Positions 46,013 through 54,437 of a DNA stretch of 64,000 bases are shown here, in pieces (the stretch's first letter is position 1; each line of letters begins with the position of its first letter). Where the stretch lies: the NCBI RefSeq assembly GCF_012971725.1, contig NZ_CP048833.1:2108001-2172000 (forward strand), read 5' to 3'. The notes beneath the pieces were generated by a model, which saw only the letters and a list, made by a program, of their open reading frames with translations, had not been told where the DNA came from and did not search any database. Origin of the DNA: Pseudomonas multiresinivorans. Its GTDB lineage: Bacteria > Pseudomonadota > Gammaproteobacteria > Pseudomonadales > Pseudomonadaceae. Both the position numbers and the translations under genes were made by a program.

Positions 46013-46450
46013 ATGAGCCTGCACGGCACCTACGATTCGCAGAACATCTTCGCCCAGATCATTCGTGGCGAGGCTCCCTGCTACAAGCTGTACGAGGACG
46101 ACGACGTGCTCGCCTTCCTCGACCTGTTCCCGCAGTCCTACGGCCATGCCCTGGTGATTCCGAAGAATTCTCCAGCGCGCAATATCCTCGAAGTCGACCC
46201 CGACGCCTTGGCCAAGGTGATGCGTGTGGTGCAGCGCCTGACCGGCGTGATCGTCGAAGAGCTCAATCCCGATGGCGTGCAGGTCGCCCAGTTCAACGGC
46301 GCGCCCGCCGGGCAGACGGTGTTTCACATCCACGTGCACATCGTCCCGCGCTATGCCGGCGAGGGCCTGGGCATCCACGCGGCGAACAAGGCCGAGGCGG
46401 GTGAACTGGAGAAGCTGCAGGCGCGCCTCGTTGCCCGTCTGAACGGCTGA
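46013..46450 (+). CDS. HIT-family nucleotide hydrolase/transferase
   Basis: A 145-residue histidine-triad protein, Hint/Fhit-like. It carries the triad HIHVHIVPR, the N-terminal segment IFAQIIRGEAPCYKLYEDD and the nucleotide-contact VAQFNGAPAGQTVFH. It likely hydrolyses adenosine phosphoramidate- or dinucleoside-type substrates; the precise one is unknown. AGAAGGA lies about 9 nt before the ATG. It is monocistronic, divergent from the GST gene and convergent with the lipoprotein gene. Confidence 0.9.
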   Translation: MSLHGTYDSQNIFAQIIRGEAPCYKLYEDDDVLAFLDLFPQSYGHALVIPKNSPARNILEVDPDALAKVMRVVQRLTGVIVEELNPDGVQVAQFNGAPAGQTVFHIHVHIVPRYAGEGLGIHAANKAEAGELEKLQARLVARLNG

Positions 46451-46464
46451 GGCGCGCCAGGGGG

Positions 46465-46884
46465 TTATTCGACGGCGGGCTTGATGTCGAAACCGGTGCG
46501 GTTGTCGCTGACGATGCGGAAGGTGTTGTTGCCGCCCGGTTCGAGCGGCACCAGCAGTTCGCGGCGCAGCATGGCCTTGCTGCACAGGCCTTCGCCGTCC
46601 TTGTCGCCGATGATGCCGACCACGTGCTTGCCTGCTGGCACGTGGAAGCTGGCCGACTCGCCCTTGCCGATGCGCGCGGCTATTTCGTGGTCGATGGTGA
46701 TGGCGACGTAGCAGCCGCCGCCGAGATAGCCGATGTCGCGGGTGACGTCGACCTTGACGCTGTCCTTGCCGGGTTGCTGGTAGGCCAGCAGGCGGTCGGT
46801 GGGGACGGGATGGACCTCGTCGTTCTGGTACGAGGCACAACCGGAAAGCGCGAGCACGGACAGGACGGCAAGAATCGAACGCAT
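46465..46884 (-). CDS. Putative outer-membrane lipoprotein
   Basis: A 139-residue protein with a lipoprotein signal peptide and lipobox LSGC (Cys at residue 16). The mature protein is about 124 residues, beta-rich, with two further cysteines (GGGCYVAIT and GLCSKAM) that may pair. Ser follows the Ala after the lipid Cys (CASYQN), compatible with outer-membrane sorting. No named domain; function unknown. Confidence 0.8.
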   Translation of the reverse strand: MRSILAVLSVLALSGCASYQNDEVHPVPTDRLLAYQQPGKDSVKVDVTRDIGYLGGGCYVAITIDHEIAARIGKGESASFHVPAGKHVVGIIGDKDGEGLCSKAMLRRELLVPLEPGGNNTFRIVSDNRTGFDIKPAVE

Positions 46885-47058
46885 AGATTTCCTCCATGGA
46901 CAATGCAGCCTAGGCTAGCCCATCCGGCTGGTTTCCGTCGGCTTGGCAACGCGTTGTAGGAATTTGGAGTAGTCTTCAGCAAACGTGAGCCGGGCTGGAG
47001 TGCTCGGCCGCCGCCATCGAGGCCGACCCGCCGGGCGGTTGAGCCAAGGAGCAGGGCG

Positions 47059-48123
47059 ATGCACCGCAACAGCGATCCCGACCATCTGTTCGAGTCCAGC
47101 GCCGGACCGACCGGCCTGGAGGAAGCAGACCATCGTCTGCTGATGCGGTTGATCTTTACCTGTACCGGCGCGACGCTGGGATTGTTCTCGATTCTCCAGT
47201 GCTTCGCCGGCAACTACTGGCTGGCCGGCGCCGAACTGGCCACCTGTGGCCTGCTGCTGTGGGCCACGCAGCGGCTCAAGCGGGTAACGCGCCTGGTGCC
47301 CTGGATCATCGCCTACCTGCTGCCGACCTTCTGCTTCATCCTCTACATCATCATCATGCCCAACGCTTCGGCATCGGCCTTCGTCTGGGTCTACCTGATG
47401 CCGGTGATGGCTTACCTGCTGCTGGGCAAGTGGCGCGGCTTCCTGCTCGCCGTGCCGTTCATGCTGATCGCCACGGTGATGTACCTGCACGCCAATCGCT
47501 TGCGCCTGGATGCCCCGGGCCTGATCGACATCGGCAATGGCATCTTCTGTGGCGTGCTGGTGATCGCCTTCATGCACGTGTACGAGGAACGTCGCGCCGC
47601 CGCCTACAAGCAGCTGCGGAACCTGGCGCTGACCGACGCACTGACTGGCGTGGCCAGCCGCGAGAGTTTTCAGCGTGCGTTGCGTCGTTGCATCCAGGAG
47701 GCGGCGCGGTACGAGACGCGCCTGGTGCTGGTGGTGCTGGACGTCGACCACTTCAAGAACATCAACGACCAGTGGGGCCACGACGCCGGAGACAAGGCCC
47801 TGCAGCACCTGTGCAGTCGCCTGCGCCACCGCCTGCGCGCCACCGACCTGATCGGCCGGCTGGGCGGCGAGGAGTTCGGCCTGTTGCTGCCCTTCACCGA
47901 CCGCTTCGACGCCAGGCCGCTGGTGGAATCCCTGCGCCGGGATATCGACGAGGCGCCGCTGATGTACCACGGCCAGCGTATCCCGATTTCAGCCACTTTC
48001 GGCCTCGCCGAATGGCCGGGCGACGGGCTGGATGCGGACGAACTCTACCGCTGCACTGACCGTCGCCTGTATCGCGGCAAGGCCGAGGGGCGCAACCGTC
48101 TGGTCTACAGCGATCCGGTCTGA
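47059..48123 (+). CDS. Membrane diguanylate cyclase
   Basis: A 354-residue protein with six membrane helices (about 28-180) and a C-terminal GGDEF domain (about 190-350). The active site is GGEEF in RLGGEEFGLLLP. The inhibitory I-site RATD sits five residues upstream, so product inhibition is expected. LDVDHFKNINDQWGHDAGDKAL is the canonical metal/GTP-binding segment. It resembles the 6TM-type (MASE-like) cyclases without a known ligand. Its 3' end overlaps the convergent acyltransferase gene by 19 bp. Confidence 0.9.
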   Translation: MHRNSDPDHLFESSAGPTGLEEADHRLLMRLIFTCTGATLGLFSILQCFAGNYWLAGAELATCGLLLWATQRLKRVTRLVPWIIAYLLPTFCFILYIIIMPNASASAFVWVYLMPVMAYLLLGKWRGFLLAVPFMLIATVMYLHANRLRLDAPGLIDIGNGIFCGVLVIAFMHVYEERRAAAYKQLRNLALTDALTGVASRESFQRALRRCIQEAARYETRLVLVVLDVDHFKNINDQWGHDAGDKALQHLCSRLRHRLRATDLIGRLGGEEFGLLLPFTDRFDARPLVESLRRDIDEAPLMYHGQRIPISATFGLAEWPGDGLDADELYRCTDRRLYRGKAEGRNRLVYSDPV

Positions 48124-49148
48124 GCGCGCCTGGCGGCCAGCGGCTCGGCCAGGCGGGCATAGGCCGTGCGCACCTGGCGGGCCATCTTCCGTTCAACCCA
48201 TTCGTAGCTCAGCCAGGACAGCAACAGGATGGCTGGTACGCTGATGCCCAGCGTCTGGTAGGGCGTCAGGCCCAGCCGTTCATGCAGCCAGTACGCGGCC
48301 AGCCAGAGCACGATCACGTGCAGCAGGTAGACCGAATAGGACCAGTCGCCCAGCGCATGCAGCACCCGGTTGCGCTCGAACAGCGGTTCCAGCGCCACGC
48401 AGGCGGCGAGCAGTGCGGCGGCGGGCAGGCCCCAGGTCAGCAGGCGCCAGGGATGGTCGGCAGGGAACAGCGCGATGGTCGTCACTGCCATGGCGGCTGT
48501 CGCCAGCGCCAGCGGTCGCGGCCAGTTCAGCCAGCCACGCCGGTACAGCGCCGCGAGGCACAGGCCGAGGAGGAACTCGAAGATGATCGGGTTGCGATAG
48601 AAGTTGCTGACCCATGGCTCGCGCGCCAGCACCTGCGCCACCAGCAGCACCAGTGCGGTCACCAGCCAGGGACGCCAGCGTTCGGCGACCAGGAAGGAGA
48701 GGGCGAACAGGCCGTAGAAGAGCATCTCGAAGTTCAGCGTCCAGCCCACCGGTAGCACCGGATACTTGCCGAAGCCGCCGGGGTTCTCGCTGGGGATGAA
48801 CAGCATGGACAGCAGCAGCGACTTGCCGCCGACGCCGTAGACCGGCATCACATCGGCGAAGGCGTAGATGATCAGCGCGGTGATCGCCGTGTACAGCCAG
48901 TAGGCCGGGGCGACGCGGGCCAGGCGCTGGACCAGGAAAGTCAGCGGCGACATCGGCCGGCCGGCGCTGGAAAGGTGGATCACGAAGCCGCTGAGGACGA
49001 AGAAGATGTCGACGCCGACCTGGCCGCGGGTGGAGAGCAATCTGCCGCCGAGGCTGTCGGCGCGGAAATCGAAGAACACCTGCATGAAGTGATGGAACAC
49101 CACCAGCCAGGCGGCCAGTGCCCGCAGTGCCTGAAGCGAAACCAGCAT
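48105..49148 (-). CDS. Acyltransferase family 3 (OafA/NodX-like) membrane protein
   Basis: A 347-residue protein with about ten membrane helices. The N-terminal LQALRALAAWLVVFHHF carries the paired His of the family. It lacks the SGNH periplasmic domain that longer OafA proteins have. Such enzymes O-acetylate surface sugars or peptidoglycan; the acceptor is unknown. It is followed, on the opposite strand, by the cyclase with a 19-bp overlap. The ATG at 49148 begins the first helix. Confidence 0.85.
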   Translation of the reverse strand: MLVSLQALRALAAWLVVFHHFMQVFFDFRADSLGGRLLSTRGQVGVDIFFVLSGFVIHLSSAGRPMSPLTFLVQRLARVAPAYWLYTAITALIIYAFADVMPVYGVGGKSLLLSMLFIPSENPGGFGKYPVLPVGWTLNFEMLFYGLFALSFLVAERWRPWLVTALVLLVAQVLAREPWVSNFYRNPIIFEFLLGLCLAALYRRGWLNWPRPLALATAAMAVTTIALFPADHPWRLLTWGLPAAALLAACVALEPLFERNRVLHALGDWSYSVYLLHVIVLWLAAYWLHERLGLTPYQTLGISVPAILLLSWLSYEWVERKMARQVRTAYARLAEPLAARRAQTGSL

Positions 49149-49179
49149 GGGTGGGCGAGCCCTCCGTCTGTGGGAAAAG

Positions 49180-49208
49180 AAAAGGGGCGCGACAGTGCGC
49201 GCCCCTTT
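49180..49208 (-). terminator. Terminator of the MFS gene
   Basis: Read on the minus strand, GGGGCGCGCACTGTCGCGCCCCTTTTCTTTT follows the MFS stop. Confidence 0.82.
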
Positions 49209-49235
49209 CCTCGACAGTGCGGATTCGCCGATCGT

Positions 49236-50420
49236 TCACCGGGCCTGCTGGACGGTGCCCGCCGGCAACGCCGGTTCGCGCTCCAGGCGCAGGCAGATCA
49301 GCGCCGTGGCGATGGCTGCGAGCGGCAGCAGGGCGCCGACCCAGGGCAGTGCGGCGAGGCCTGGGCCGTGGTCGATGGTCATGCCGCCGAGCCAGGCACC
49401 CAGGGCATTGCCCAGGTTGAATGCGGCGATGTTGAAGCTGGCCGCCACGCTCTGGCCGGCGCCATGGGCTTTCTCCAGCACCCACATCTGCAGCGGTGGC
49501 ACGGTGGCGAAGCCGGCAGCGCCGAGCAGGGCAATGAAGATGACCACGGCGACCTGGTTCTGCAACGCAAAGCTCATCAACCCCATGACCACTGCCAGTG
49601 CCACCAGGCTGCCAAGCAGGGCCGGGACCAGCTTGCGGTCGGCCAGCTTGCCGCCGAGCAGGTTGCCCAGCACCAGCCCGCCGCCGAACACCAGCAGCAC
49701 CGGCGACACGGCGCTCTCGGAGAAACCGGCGAGGCGGGTCAGCAGCGGCGACACATAGCTGAACACGGTGAACACGCCGCCGAAACCGAGCACGGTGGTC
49801 AGCAGGCCAAGCAGCACGGCCGGGCGCTTCAGCACGCGGAAGTCGTCGCGCAGGTTGCCGGCCGCCGGCGGGGCGCCGTTGCGCGGCAGGTAGATCGCCA
49901 GGATCGCCAGGGCCAGCACACCGATGCCGGTCACCACCCAGAAGGCCGCACGCCAGCCGTACAGTTGGCCGAGCCAGGTGCCCAGCGGGACGCCGAGGAT
50001 GGTGGCGACGGTCAGGCCGGTGAACATCAGGGCGATGGCCGAGGCACGGCGTTCGGCCGGCACCAGGCTGGTGGCGACCACCGAGCCGACGCCGAAGAAG
50101 GTGCCGTGGGCGAAGGAGGTCAGCACCCGCGCCGCCATCAGCGTGGCGTAGTCCGGTGCCAGGGCACAGGCCAGGTTGCCGAGGGTGAAGATCACCATCA
50201 GTCCCAGCAGCGTGCGGCGCTGCGGCCAGCGCGCGGTAAGGGCGGTGAGCAGCGGCGCGCCGAGCACCACGCCCAGGGCGTAGCCGGAGATCAGCAGGCC
50301 GGCAGCGGAGATCGACACGCCGAAGTCCTGGCCGACCTCCAGCAGCAATCCCATGATCACGAATTCGGTAACGCCGATGCCAAAGGCACCGGCGGTCAAG
50401 GCATACAAGGCAATGGGCAC
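49236..50420 (-). CDS. MFS transporter, AraJ-like DHA1 family
   Basis: A 394-residue exporter with 12 membrane helices. The start MPIALYALTAGAFGIGVTEFVIMGLL, the motif-A loop (TALTARWPQRRTLL) and GGKLADRKL after helix 8 place it with AraJ/YdhP drug or sugar exporters. It uses a GTG start at 50420 with GGGAGAG about 5 nt upstream. A divergent LysR gene lies 103 bp away, a common regulator-pump pair. Confidence 0.85.
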   Translation of the reverse strand: MPIALYALTAGAFGIGVTEFVIMGLLLEVGQDFGVSISAAGLLISGYALGVVLGAPLLTALTARWPQRRTLLGLMVIFTLGNLACALAPDYATLMAARVLTSFAHGTFFGVGSVVATSLVPAERRASAIALMFTGLTVATILGVPLGTWLGQLYGWRAAFWVVTGIGVLALAILAIYLPRNGAPPAAGNLRDDFRVLKRPAVLLGLLTTVLGFGGVFTVFSYVSPLLTRLAGFSESAVSPVLLVFGGGLVLGNLLGGKLADRKLVPALLGSLVALAVVMGLMSFALQNQVAVVIFIALLGAAGFATVPPLQMWVLEKAHGAGQSVAASFNIAAFNLGNALGAWLGGMTIDHGPGLAALPWVGALLPLAAIATALICLRLEREPALPAGTVQQAR

Positions 50421-50523
50421 GATGGCTCTCCCTGGTGATTCGTAGAATGGGCGCCACCTTATCCCCGCGCGTATTGCTGATATAGACTGCCTTTGAGCAA
50501 ATCACCTGTGAATTGAATTCAAC

Positions 50524-51426
50524 ATGGCGCGCCCTGACGTCAACCGCTTCGGCGAAATGGAAGTCTTCATCCGCGTGGTGGAAACCGGCGGTTTCACTGC
50601 CGCCGCGCAGCAGTGCGGGATGACACCCTCGGCGGTGAGCAAGCTGGTGGCGCGCCTGGAGGATCGCCTCGGCGCGCGGCTGTTCAACCGTTCAACCCGA
50701 CGCCAGCAGCTCACGGCCGAGGGCGCGGCCTTCTACGAGCGCAGCCTGCGCATCCTCGCCGACCTGGACGAAGCTGAGCGCGAAGCCTCAGCCAGCGCCG
50801 AGCCCCAGGGCCGGGTACGCATCAGTTGCAACCTGCCGGTGGGGCGGCAGTTCCTCATTCCGGCGCTGCCGCTGTTCTTCGGGCGCTACCCCGGCGTCAG
50901 CCTGGACCTGCAACTGACCGACGAAGTGGTGGACCTGCTGGAAGTGCGTGCGGATGTCGCCGTACGCAGCGGGCCGCTGCGGGATTCGCGGCTGGTGGCG
51001 CGTTCATTGGGCGAGTCCGGACACAAGATTGTCGCCGCACCCGAGTATCTGGCGCGGCACGGAACGCCGCAGCATCCGCGTGAGCTGGGTGAATACAACT
51101 GCCTGGGCTTCAGCTACCGGCGCGTCGAGCCGGACTGGCCATTCCTCGGCAAGCCGGCGGATGTCCCCGAGCCCAGCGGCAACCTGCTGGCCAGCGACGG
51201 TGACAGCGTGCGCCACCTGGCTTTGGCGGGACTAGGGCTGGCGCGGTTGGCGGAGTTTCAGGTGCGCGGGGATCTTGCTGCCGGACGGCTGGTGGAGGTG
51301 CTGGCGGACTTCAACCCCGGCGATCGCAAGCCCATGCATGCGCTCTACCTGGGCAAGCCGGGGCACTTGCCCGCACGGGTACGCGCGGTGCTCGACTTCC
51401 TCGCCGAGCACGTGCGCATCGACTGA
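50524..51426 (+). CDS. LysR-family transcriptional regulator
   Basis: A 300-residue regulator. The N-terminal winged HTH (about 1-65; FIRVVETGGFTAAAQQCGMTPSAVSKLVARLEDRLGARLFNRS) and the periplasmic-binding-like effector domain (about 90-295) are complete. It belongs to the CrgA/DsdC-like subgroup that often controls a divergent MFS or oxidoreductase gene. The target is therefore probably the MFS exporter at 49236-50420. The inducer is unknown. Confidence 0.9.
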   Translation: MARPDVNRFGEMEVFIRVVETGGFTAAAQQCGMTPSAVSKLVARLEDRLGARLFNRSTRRQQLTAEGAAFYERSLRILADLDEAEREASASAEPQGRVRISCNLPVGRQFLIPALPLFFGRYPGVSLDLQLTDEVVDLLEVRADVAVRSGPLRDSRLVARSLGESGHKIVAAPEYLARHGTPQHPRELGEYNCLGFSYRRVEPDWPFLGKPADVPEPSGNLLASDGDSVRHLALAGLGLARLAEFQVRGDLAAGRLVEVLADFNPGDRKPMHALYLGKPGHLPARVRAVLDFLAEHVRID

Positions 51427-51427
51427 C

Positions 51428-51940
51428 TCAGGCGGCTTCGAGCAGCGCCAGGGTGTCGGTTGCGCCCATCATTCTGGCCGCGGCCAGCGGAGTCAGGCCG
51501 CTGGCATCGCGGGCCTCACGGTTGGCGCCGTGTTCCAGCAGGCAGCGGACGATCTCCGGGCGGTTGAACATCGCGGCCATCATCAGTGCGGTCTTGCCGT
51601 CGGGGGAGGCGCCTTCCACCTGGGCGCCGCGGCCGAGCAGCAGGCGGACCATCTCCAGGTCGCCCTTGAAGGCGGCGCCGGCCAGCGGTGTCTGGCCTGC
51701 ATTGTTGCGCAGGTCCGGGTCGGCGCCGTGCTCCAGCAGCACGGCCACGGTGTCGTGGTGGCCGTAGTAGCTGGCCAGCATCAGCAGGCTGTCGCCCTTG
51801 TGGTTGCGCAGGTTGGCCGGCAGGCCCTGGCCCAGCAGGCTGGCCAGGCGCTCGGTGTCGCCCTGGCGGGCCAGGTCGATCACCTGGTTGGCGAATTCCA
51901 GCGTCTGTTCGTCCATTTCCGGGCGGTTCGCAGCATTCAT
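51428..51940 (-). CDS. Ankyrin-repeat protein
   Basis: A 170-residue protein with four to five ankyrin repeats: NHKGDSLLMLASYYGHHDTVAVLLEHGAD, NNAGQTPLAGAAFKGDLEMVRLLLGRGA, PDGKTALMMAAMFNRPEIVRCLLEHGA and a final half repeat. There is no signal peptide. AAGGAGA lies 8 nt before the ATG at 51940; the frame is open further upstream without support. In P. aeruginosa a similar gene lies beside the FabH-like synthase (PA3287 by memory). Partner proteins are unknown. Confidence 0.88.
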   Translation of the reverse strand: MNAANRPEMDEQTLEFANQVIDLARQGDTERLASLLGQGLPANLRNHKGDSLLMLASYYGHHDTVAVLLEHGADPDLRNNAGQTPLAGAAFKGDLEMVRLLLGRGAQVEGASPDGKTALMMAAMFNRPEIVRCLLEHGANREARDASGLTPLAAARMMGATDTLALLEAA

Positions 51941-52366
51941 CCTGAAGTCTCCTTGGCAAATTCGGGAATGATTCGCAGGATAAGGATCCGCGCGCTCTGG
52001 CGCGCTAACGCGGTGCCTATGGTGCCGGTGGAAAAAATCAATCCCTTGCTTCAAGGCAGGCATGGCGTGATTTGCGTCTGTAATCTTGCGTAAATGCCGT
52101 CCTCGCACGGCGGCTTTTCGGCGAATTTTGCAGCATAATCAGCGACCAGCGGTTGCACCTGAGGTGAAACCGCAAACCGCCGGGCGGGCAAAGGTGCCGC
52201 CCCGGCAAGGGAGTGGCACACTGCCCGGTTGCAGGGATTGCCATCCCAGAGGCTTCGCGCAGGGCGCGCAAGCCCATGAATATTCGGTGCCGGCCAATGC
52301 GCGGGCACCTTGCTGCCTAACCCAGCCGCCCGGCCCGGCGGCTTTGAGAAATTAAGAGGATTGACC
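51941..52366. other. Divergent intergenic region ankyrin gene / KASIII gene
   Basis: 426 bp with no supported gene. A CATAAT hexamer near 52133 is a possible -10 for the plus-strand operon. The region 52150-52330 is GC-rich with several short inverted repeats. No known riboswitch or sRNA was recognised. Confidence 0.45.
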
Positions 52367-53488
52367 GTGCATAAAGTCGTGATCAGCGGAACCGGCCTGT
52401 ATACCCCGCCGTTCAGCATCTCCAACGATGAACTGGTGGAATCCTTCAACAGCTACGTCCGCAGCTACAACGACCAGCACGCAGAGGCTATCGCCAAGGG
52501 CGAAGTGGAAGCGCTCTCCGAGTCCAGCTCGGCGTTCATCGAGAAGGCTTCGGGCATCAAGAGCCGCTTCGTGGTGAACAAGGAAGGCATCCTCGATCCG
52601 CAGCGCATGGCACCGCGCATTCCGGAACGCTCCAACGAAGACTGGGGCATCCTCTGCGAAATGGCCACCGCCGCCGCCAAACAGGCCCTGGAACGCGCCG
52701 GCCGCAAGCCCGAGGACATCGACGGGGTGATCGTCGCCTGCTCCAACCTGCAGCGCGCCTATCCGGCCGTGGCTATCGAAGTGCAGGCCGCGCTGGGCAT
52801 CCAGGGCTTCGGCTACGACATGAACGTCGCCTGCTCCTCGGCCACCTTCGGCATCCAGGCTGCGGTGAACAGCGTGCAGCTGGGCCAGGCCCGCGCGATC
52901 CTGATGGTCAACCCGGAAATCTGCACCGGCCACCTGAATTTCCGCGACCGCGACAGCCACTTCATCTTCGGTGACGCCGCTACCGCCGTGATCATCGAGC
53001 GCGCCGACCAGGCCACCAGCAAACACCAGTTCGACGTGGTCAGCACCAAGCTGCTGACCCAGTTCTCCAACAACATCCGCAACAACTTCGGCTTCCTCAA
53101 CCGCGCGGCGGAAGAGGGCATCGGCACTCGCGACAAGCTGTTCGTGCAGGAAGGCCGCAAGGTGTTCAAGGACGTCTGCCCGATGGTGGCCGAGCTGATC
53201 GGCGAGCACCTGGCGCAGAACGACATCCCGGTCAGCGACGTGAAGCGCTTCTGGCTGCACCAGGCCAACCTGAACATGAACCTGCTGATCACCCGCAAGC
53301 TGATCGGCCGCGACGCCGAGCCGCACGAGGCACCGGTGATCCTCGACACCTACGCCAACACCAGTTCGGCCGGTTCTGTGATTGCCCTGCACAAGTACCA
53401 GGACGACCTGCCCGCCGGCTCCATCGGCGTGCTGAGCTCCTTCGGCGCCGGTTACTCCATCGGCAGCGTGATCCTGCGCAAGCGCTGA
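52367..53488 (+). CDS. Beta-ketoacyl-ACP synthase III-like enzyme (PA3286 type)
   Basis: A 373-residue thiolase-fold synthase with the FabH triad: Cys in NVACSSATFG, His in WLHQANLNM and Asn in DTYANTSSAG. It is longer than housekeeping FabH (about 320), with an insertion near residues 30-75. The P. aeruginosa counterpart condenses octanoyl-CoA with malonyl-ACP, shunting beta-oxidation intermediates into fatty-acid synthesis. The start is the GTG at 52367 (HKVVISGTGLYTPP) with AGAGGA 7 nt upstream. The sigma-factor gene begins 2 bp after the stop. Confidence 0.9.
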   Translation: MHKVVISGTGLYTPPFSISNDELVESFNSYVRSYNDQHAEAIAKGEVEALSESSSAFIEKASGIKSRFVVNKEGILDPQRMAPRIPERSNEDWGILCEMATAAAKQALERAGRKPEDIDGVIVACSNLQRAYPAVAIEVQAALGIQGFGYDMNVACSSATFGIQAAVNSVQLGQARAILMVNPEICTGHLNFRDRDSHFIFGDAATAVIIERADQATSKHQFDVVSTKLLTQFSNNIRNNFGFLNRAAEEGIGTRDKLFVQEGRKVFKDVCPMVAELIGEHLAQNDIPVSDVKRFWLHQANLNMNLLITRKLIGRDAEPHEAPVILDTYANTSSAGSVIALHKYQDDLPAGSIGVLSSFGAGYSIGSVILRKR

Positions 53489-53490
53489 TC

Positions 53491-54099
53491 GTGCCCGCTG
53501 ACGACAACGAGCTGTTGTCGCGCCTGCTGGCCGGTGACCAGCAGGCCTTCCGCACCCTGGTAGCCGCCTACCAGGGCGCGATGCGCGCCGTGGCCATCGC
53601 AATCGTCGGCGGTGCCCATGCTGATGAGGTGGTGCAGGACGCCTGGCTTGCCGCCGTGCGCAACCTCGATGGCTTCCAGGGCCGCTCCAGCCTCAAGACC
53701 TGGCTGCTGACCATCACTGCCAACACCGCCAAATCCCGCCTGCGCAAGGTTCGTCGCGACGTTTCGCTGGACGACCTGCCCGCGCCCCACGGCAGCATCG
53801 ACGAAAACCGCTTCGCCGCCGACGGCCACTGGAGCCCGGCACCGCTGGCGTGGCACGAGGACTCCCCCGAAGCGCTGCTGGCCGAGGACGAGCTGCGCCA
53901 ATGCCTGGAAAAGACCCTGCTCAGCCTCTCCGAACTGCAGCGCAGCGTGTTGCTGCTGCGTGAGCGCCAGGGCCTGGAACTGGACGATATCTGTAATCTG
54001 CTGGAGGTTTCGCTCTCCAATGCCAGGGTGCTGCTGCATCGTGCGCGGCTGAAGGTGTTCGCCACCGTGGAGCACTTCGAGGAGACCGGGGAATGCTGA
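53491..54099 (+). CDS. ECF-type RNA polymerase sigma factor
   Basis: A 202-residue sigma-70 family protein. Region 2 spans about 10-80 (AFRTLVAAYQGAMRAVAIAIVG, HADEVVQDAWLAAVRNLDGF) and region 4 about 135-195 (LSELQRSVLLLRERQGLELDDICNLLEVSLSNARVLLHRAR). The linker between the regions is long (about 45 residues). It uses a GTG start two bases after the synthase stop and overlaps the zinc-finger gene by 7 bp, so the three genes are probably one operon. Confidence 0.9.
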   Translation: MPADDNELLSRLLAGDQQAFRTLVAAYQGAMRAVAIAIVGGAHADEVVQDAWLAAVRNLDGFQGRSSLKTWLLTITANTAKSRLRKVRRDVSLDDLPAPHGSIDENRFAADGHWSPAPLAWHEDSPEALLAEDELRQCLEKTLLSLSELQRSVLLLRERQGLELDDICNLLEVSLSNARVLLHRARLKVFATVEHFEETGEC

Positions 54100-54332
54100 C
54101 TTGCAAGGAACTGGTGGCCCGCTCCAGCGACCTGCTGGACGAACAGCTGGGCTGGCGCGAAAAGCTCGCGTTGCGCCGGCACCTGCTGCTGTGCCGCCAC
54201 TGCCGGCGCTATCTGCGGCAGATGCGTCTGACCCAGGCGACATTGCGCCTGCTACCAGAACCGCCTCGCCCGGACTCGGAGCGCCTGGCAGATCATCTCG
54301 CCGAGCTTCGCCGGGACAGCGCGCGACGCTGA
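54093..54332 (+). CDS. Zinc-finger putative anti-sigma factor (zf-HC2)
   Basis: A 79-residue soluble protein with the ZAS-type pattern RRHLLLCRHCRRY (H-x3-C-x2-C) after an N-terminal CKELVARSSDLLDE. There is no membrane helix, so it would act in the cytoplasm, unlike most RseA-type regulators. It overlaps the sigma gene (ATGCTGA). It probably binds and restrains that sigma factor, perhaps in a redox- or zinc-dependent manner; this is inference from context. Confidence 0.85.
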   Translation: MLTCKELVARSSDLLDEQLGWREKLALRRHLLLCRHCRRYLRQMRLTQATLRLLPEPPRPDSERLADHLAELRRDSARR

Positions 54333-54362
54333 TCGTTAGCTCACTCCTACGCTGGCGATTGG

Positions 54363-54430
54363 CGTAGGAGCGGATTTATCCGCGATTTCTTCACGGCGGA
54401 TGCCTATCGCGGACGGAGTCCGCTCCTACG
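54363..54430. repeat. REP doublet, family B
   Basis: CGTAGGAGCGGATTTATCCGCG and CGCGGACGGAGTCCGCTCCTACG flank about 20 bp, between the anti-sigma gene and the DedA-rhodanese gene. Confidence 0.9.
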
Positions 54431-54437
54431 CCAGGTT

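Noticed and set aside
52367..53488. FabH-like synthase as part of a polyketide or natural-product cluster
   Set aside because: No carrier protein, acyltransferase or tailoring genes are nearby, and the gene order matches the known beta-oxidation shunt enzyme.
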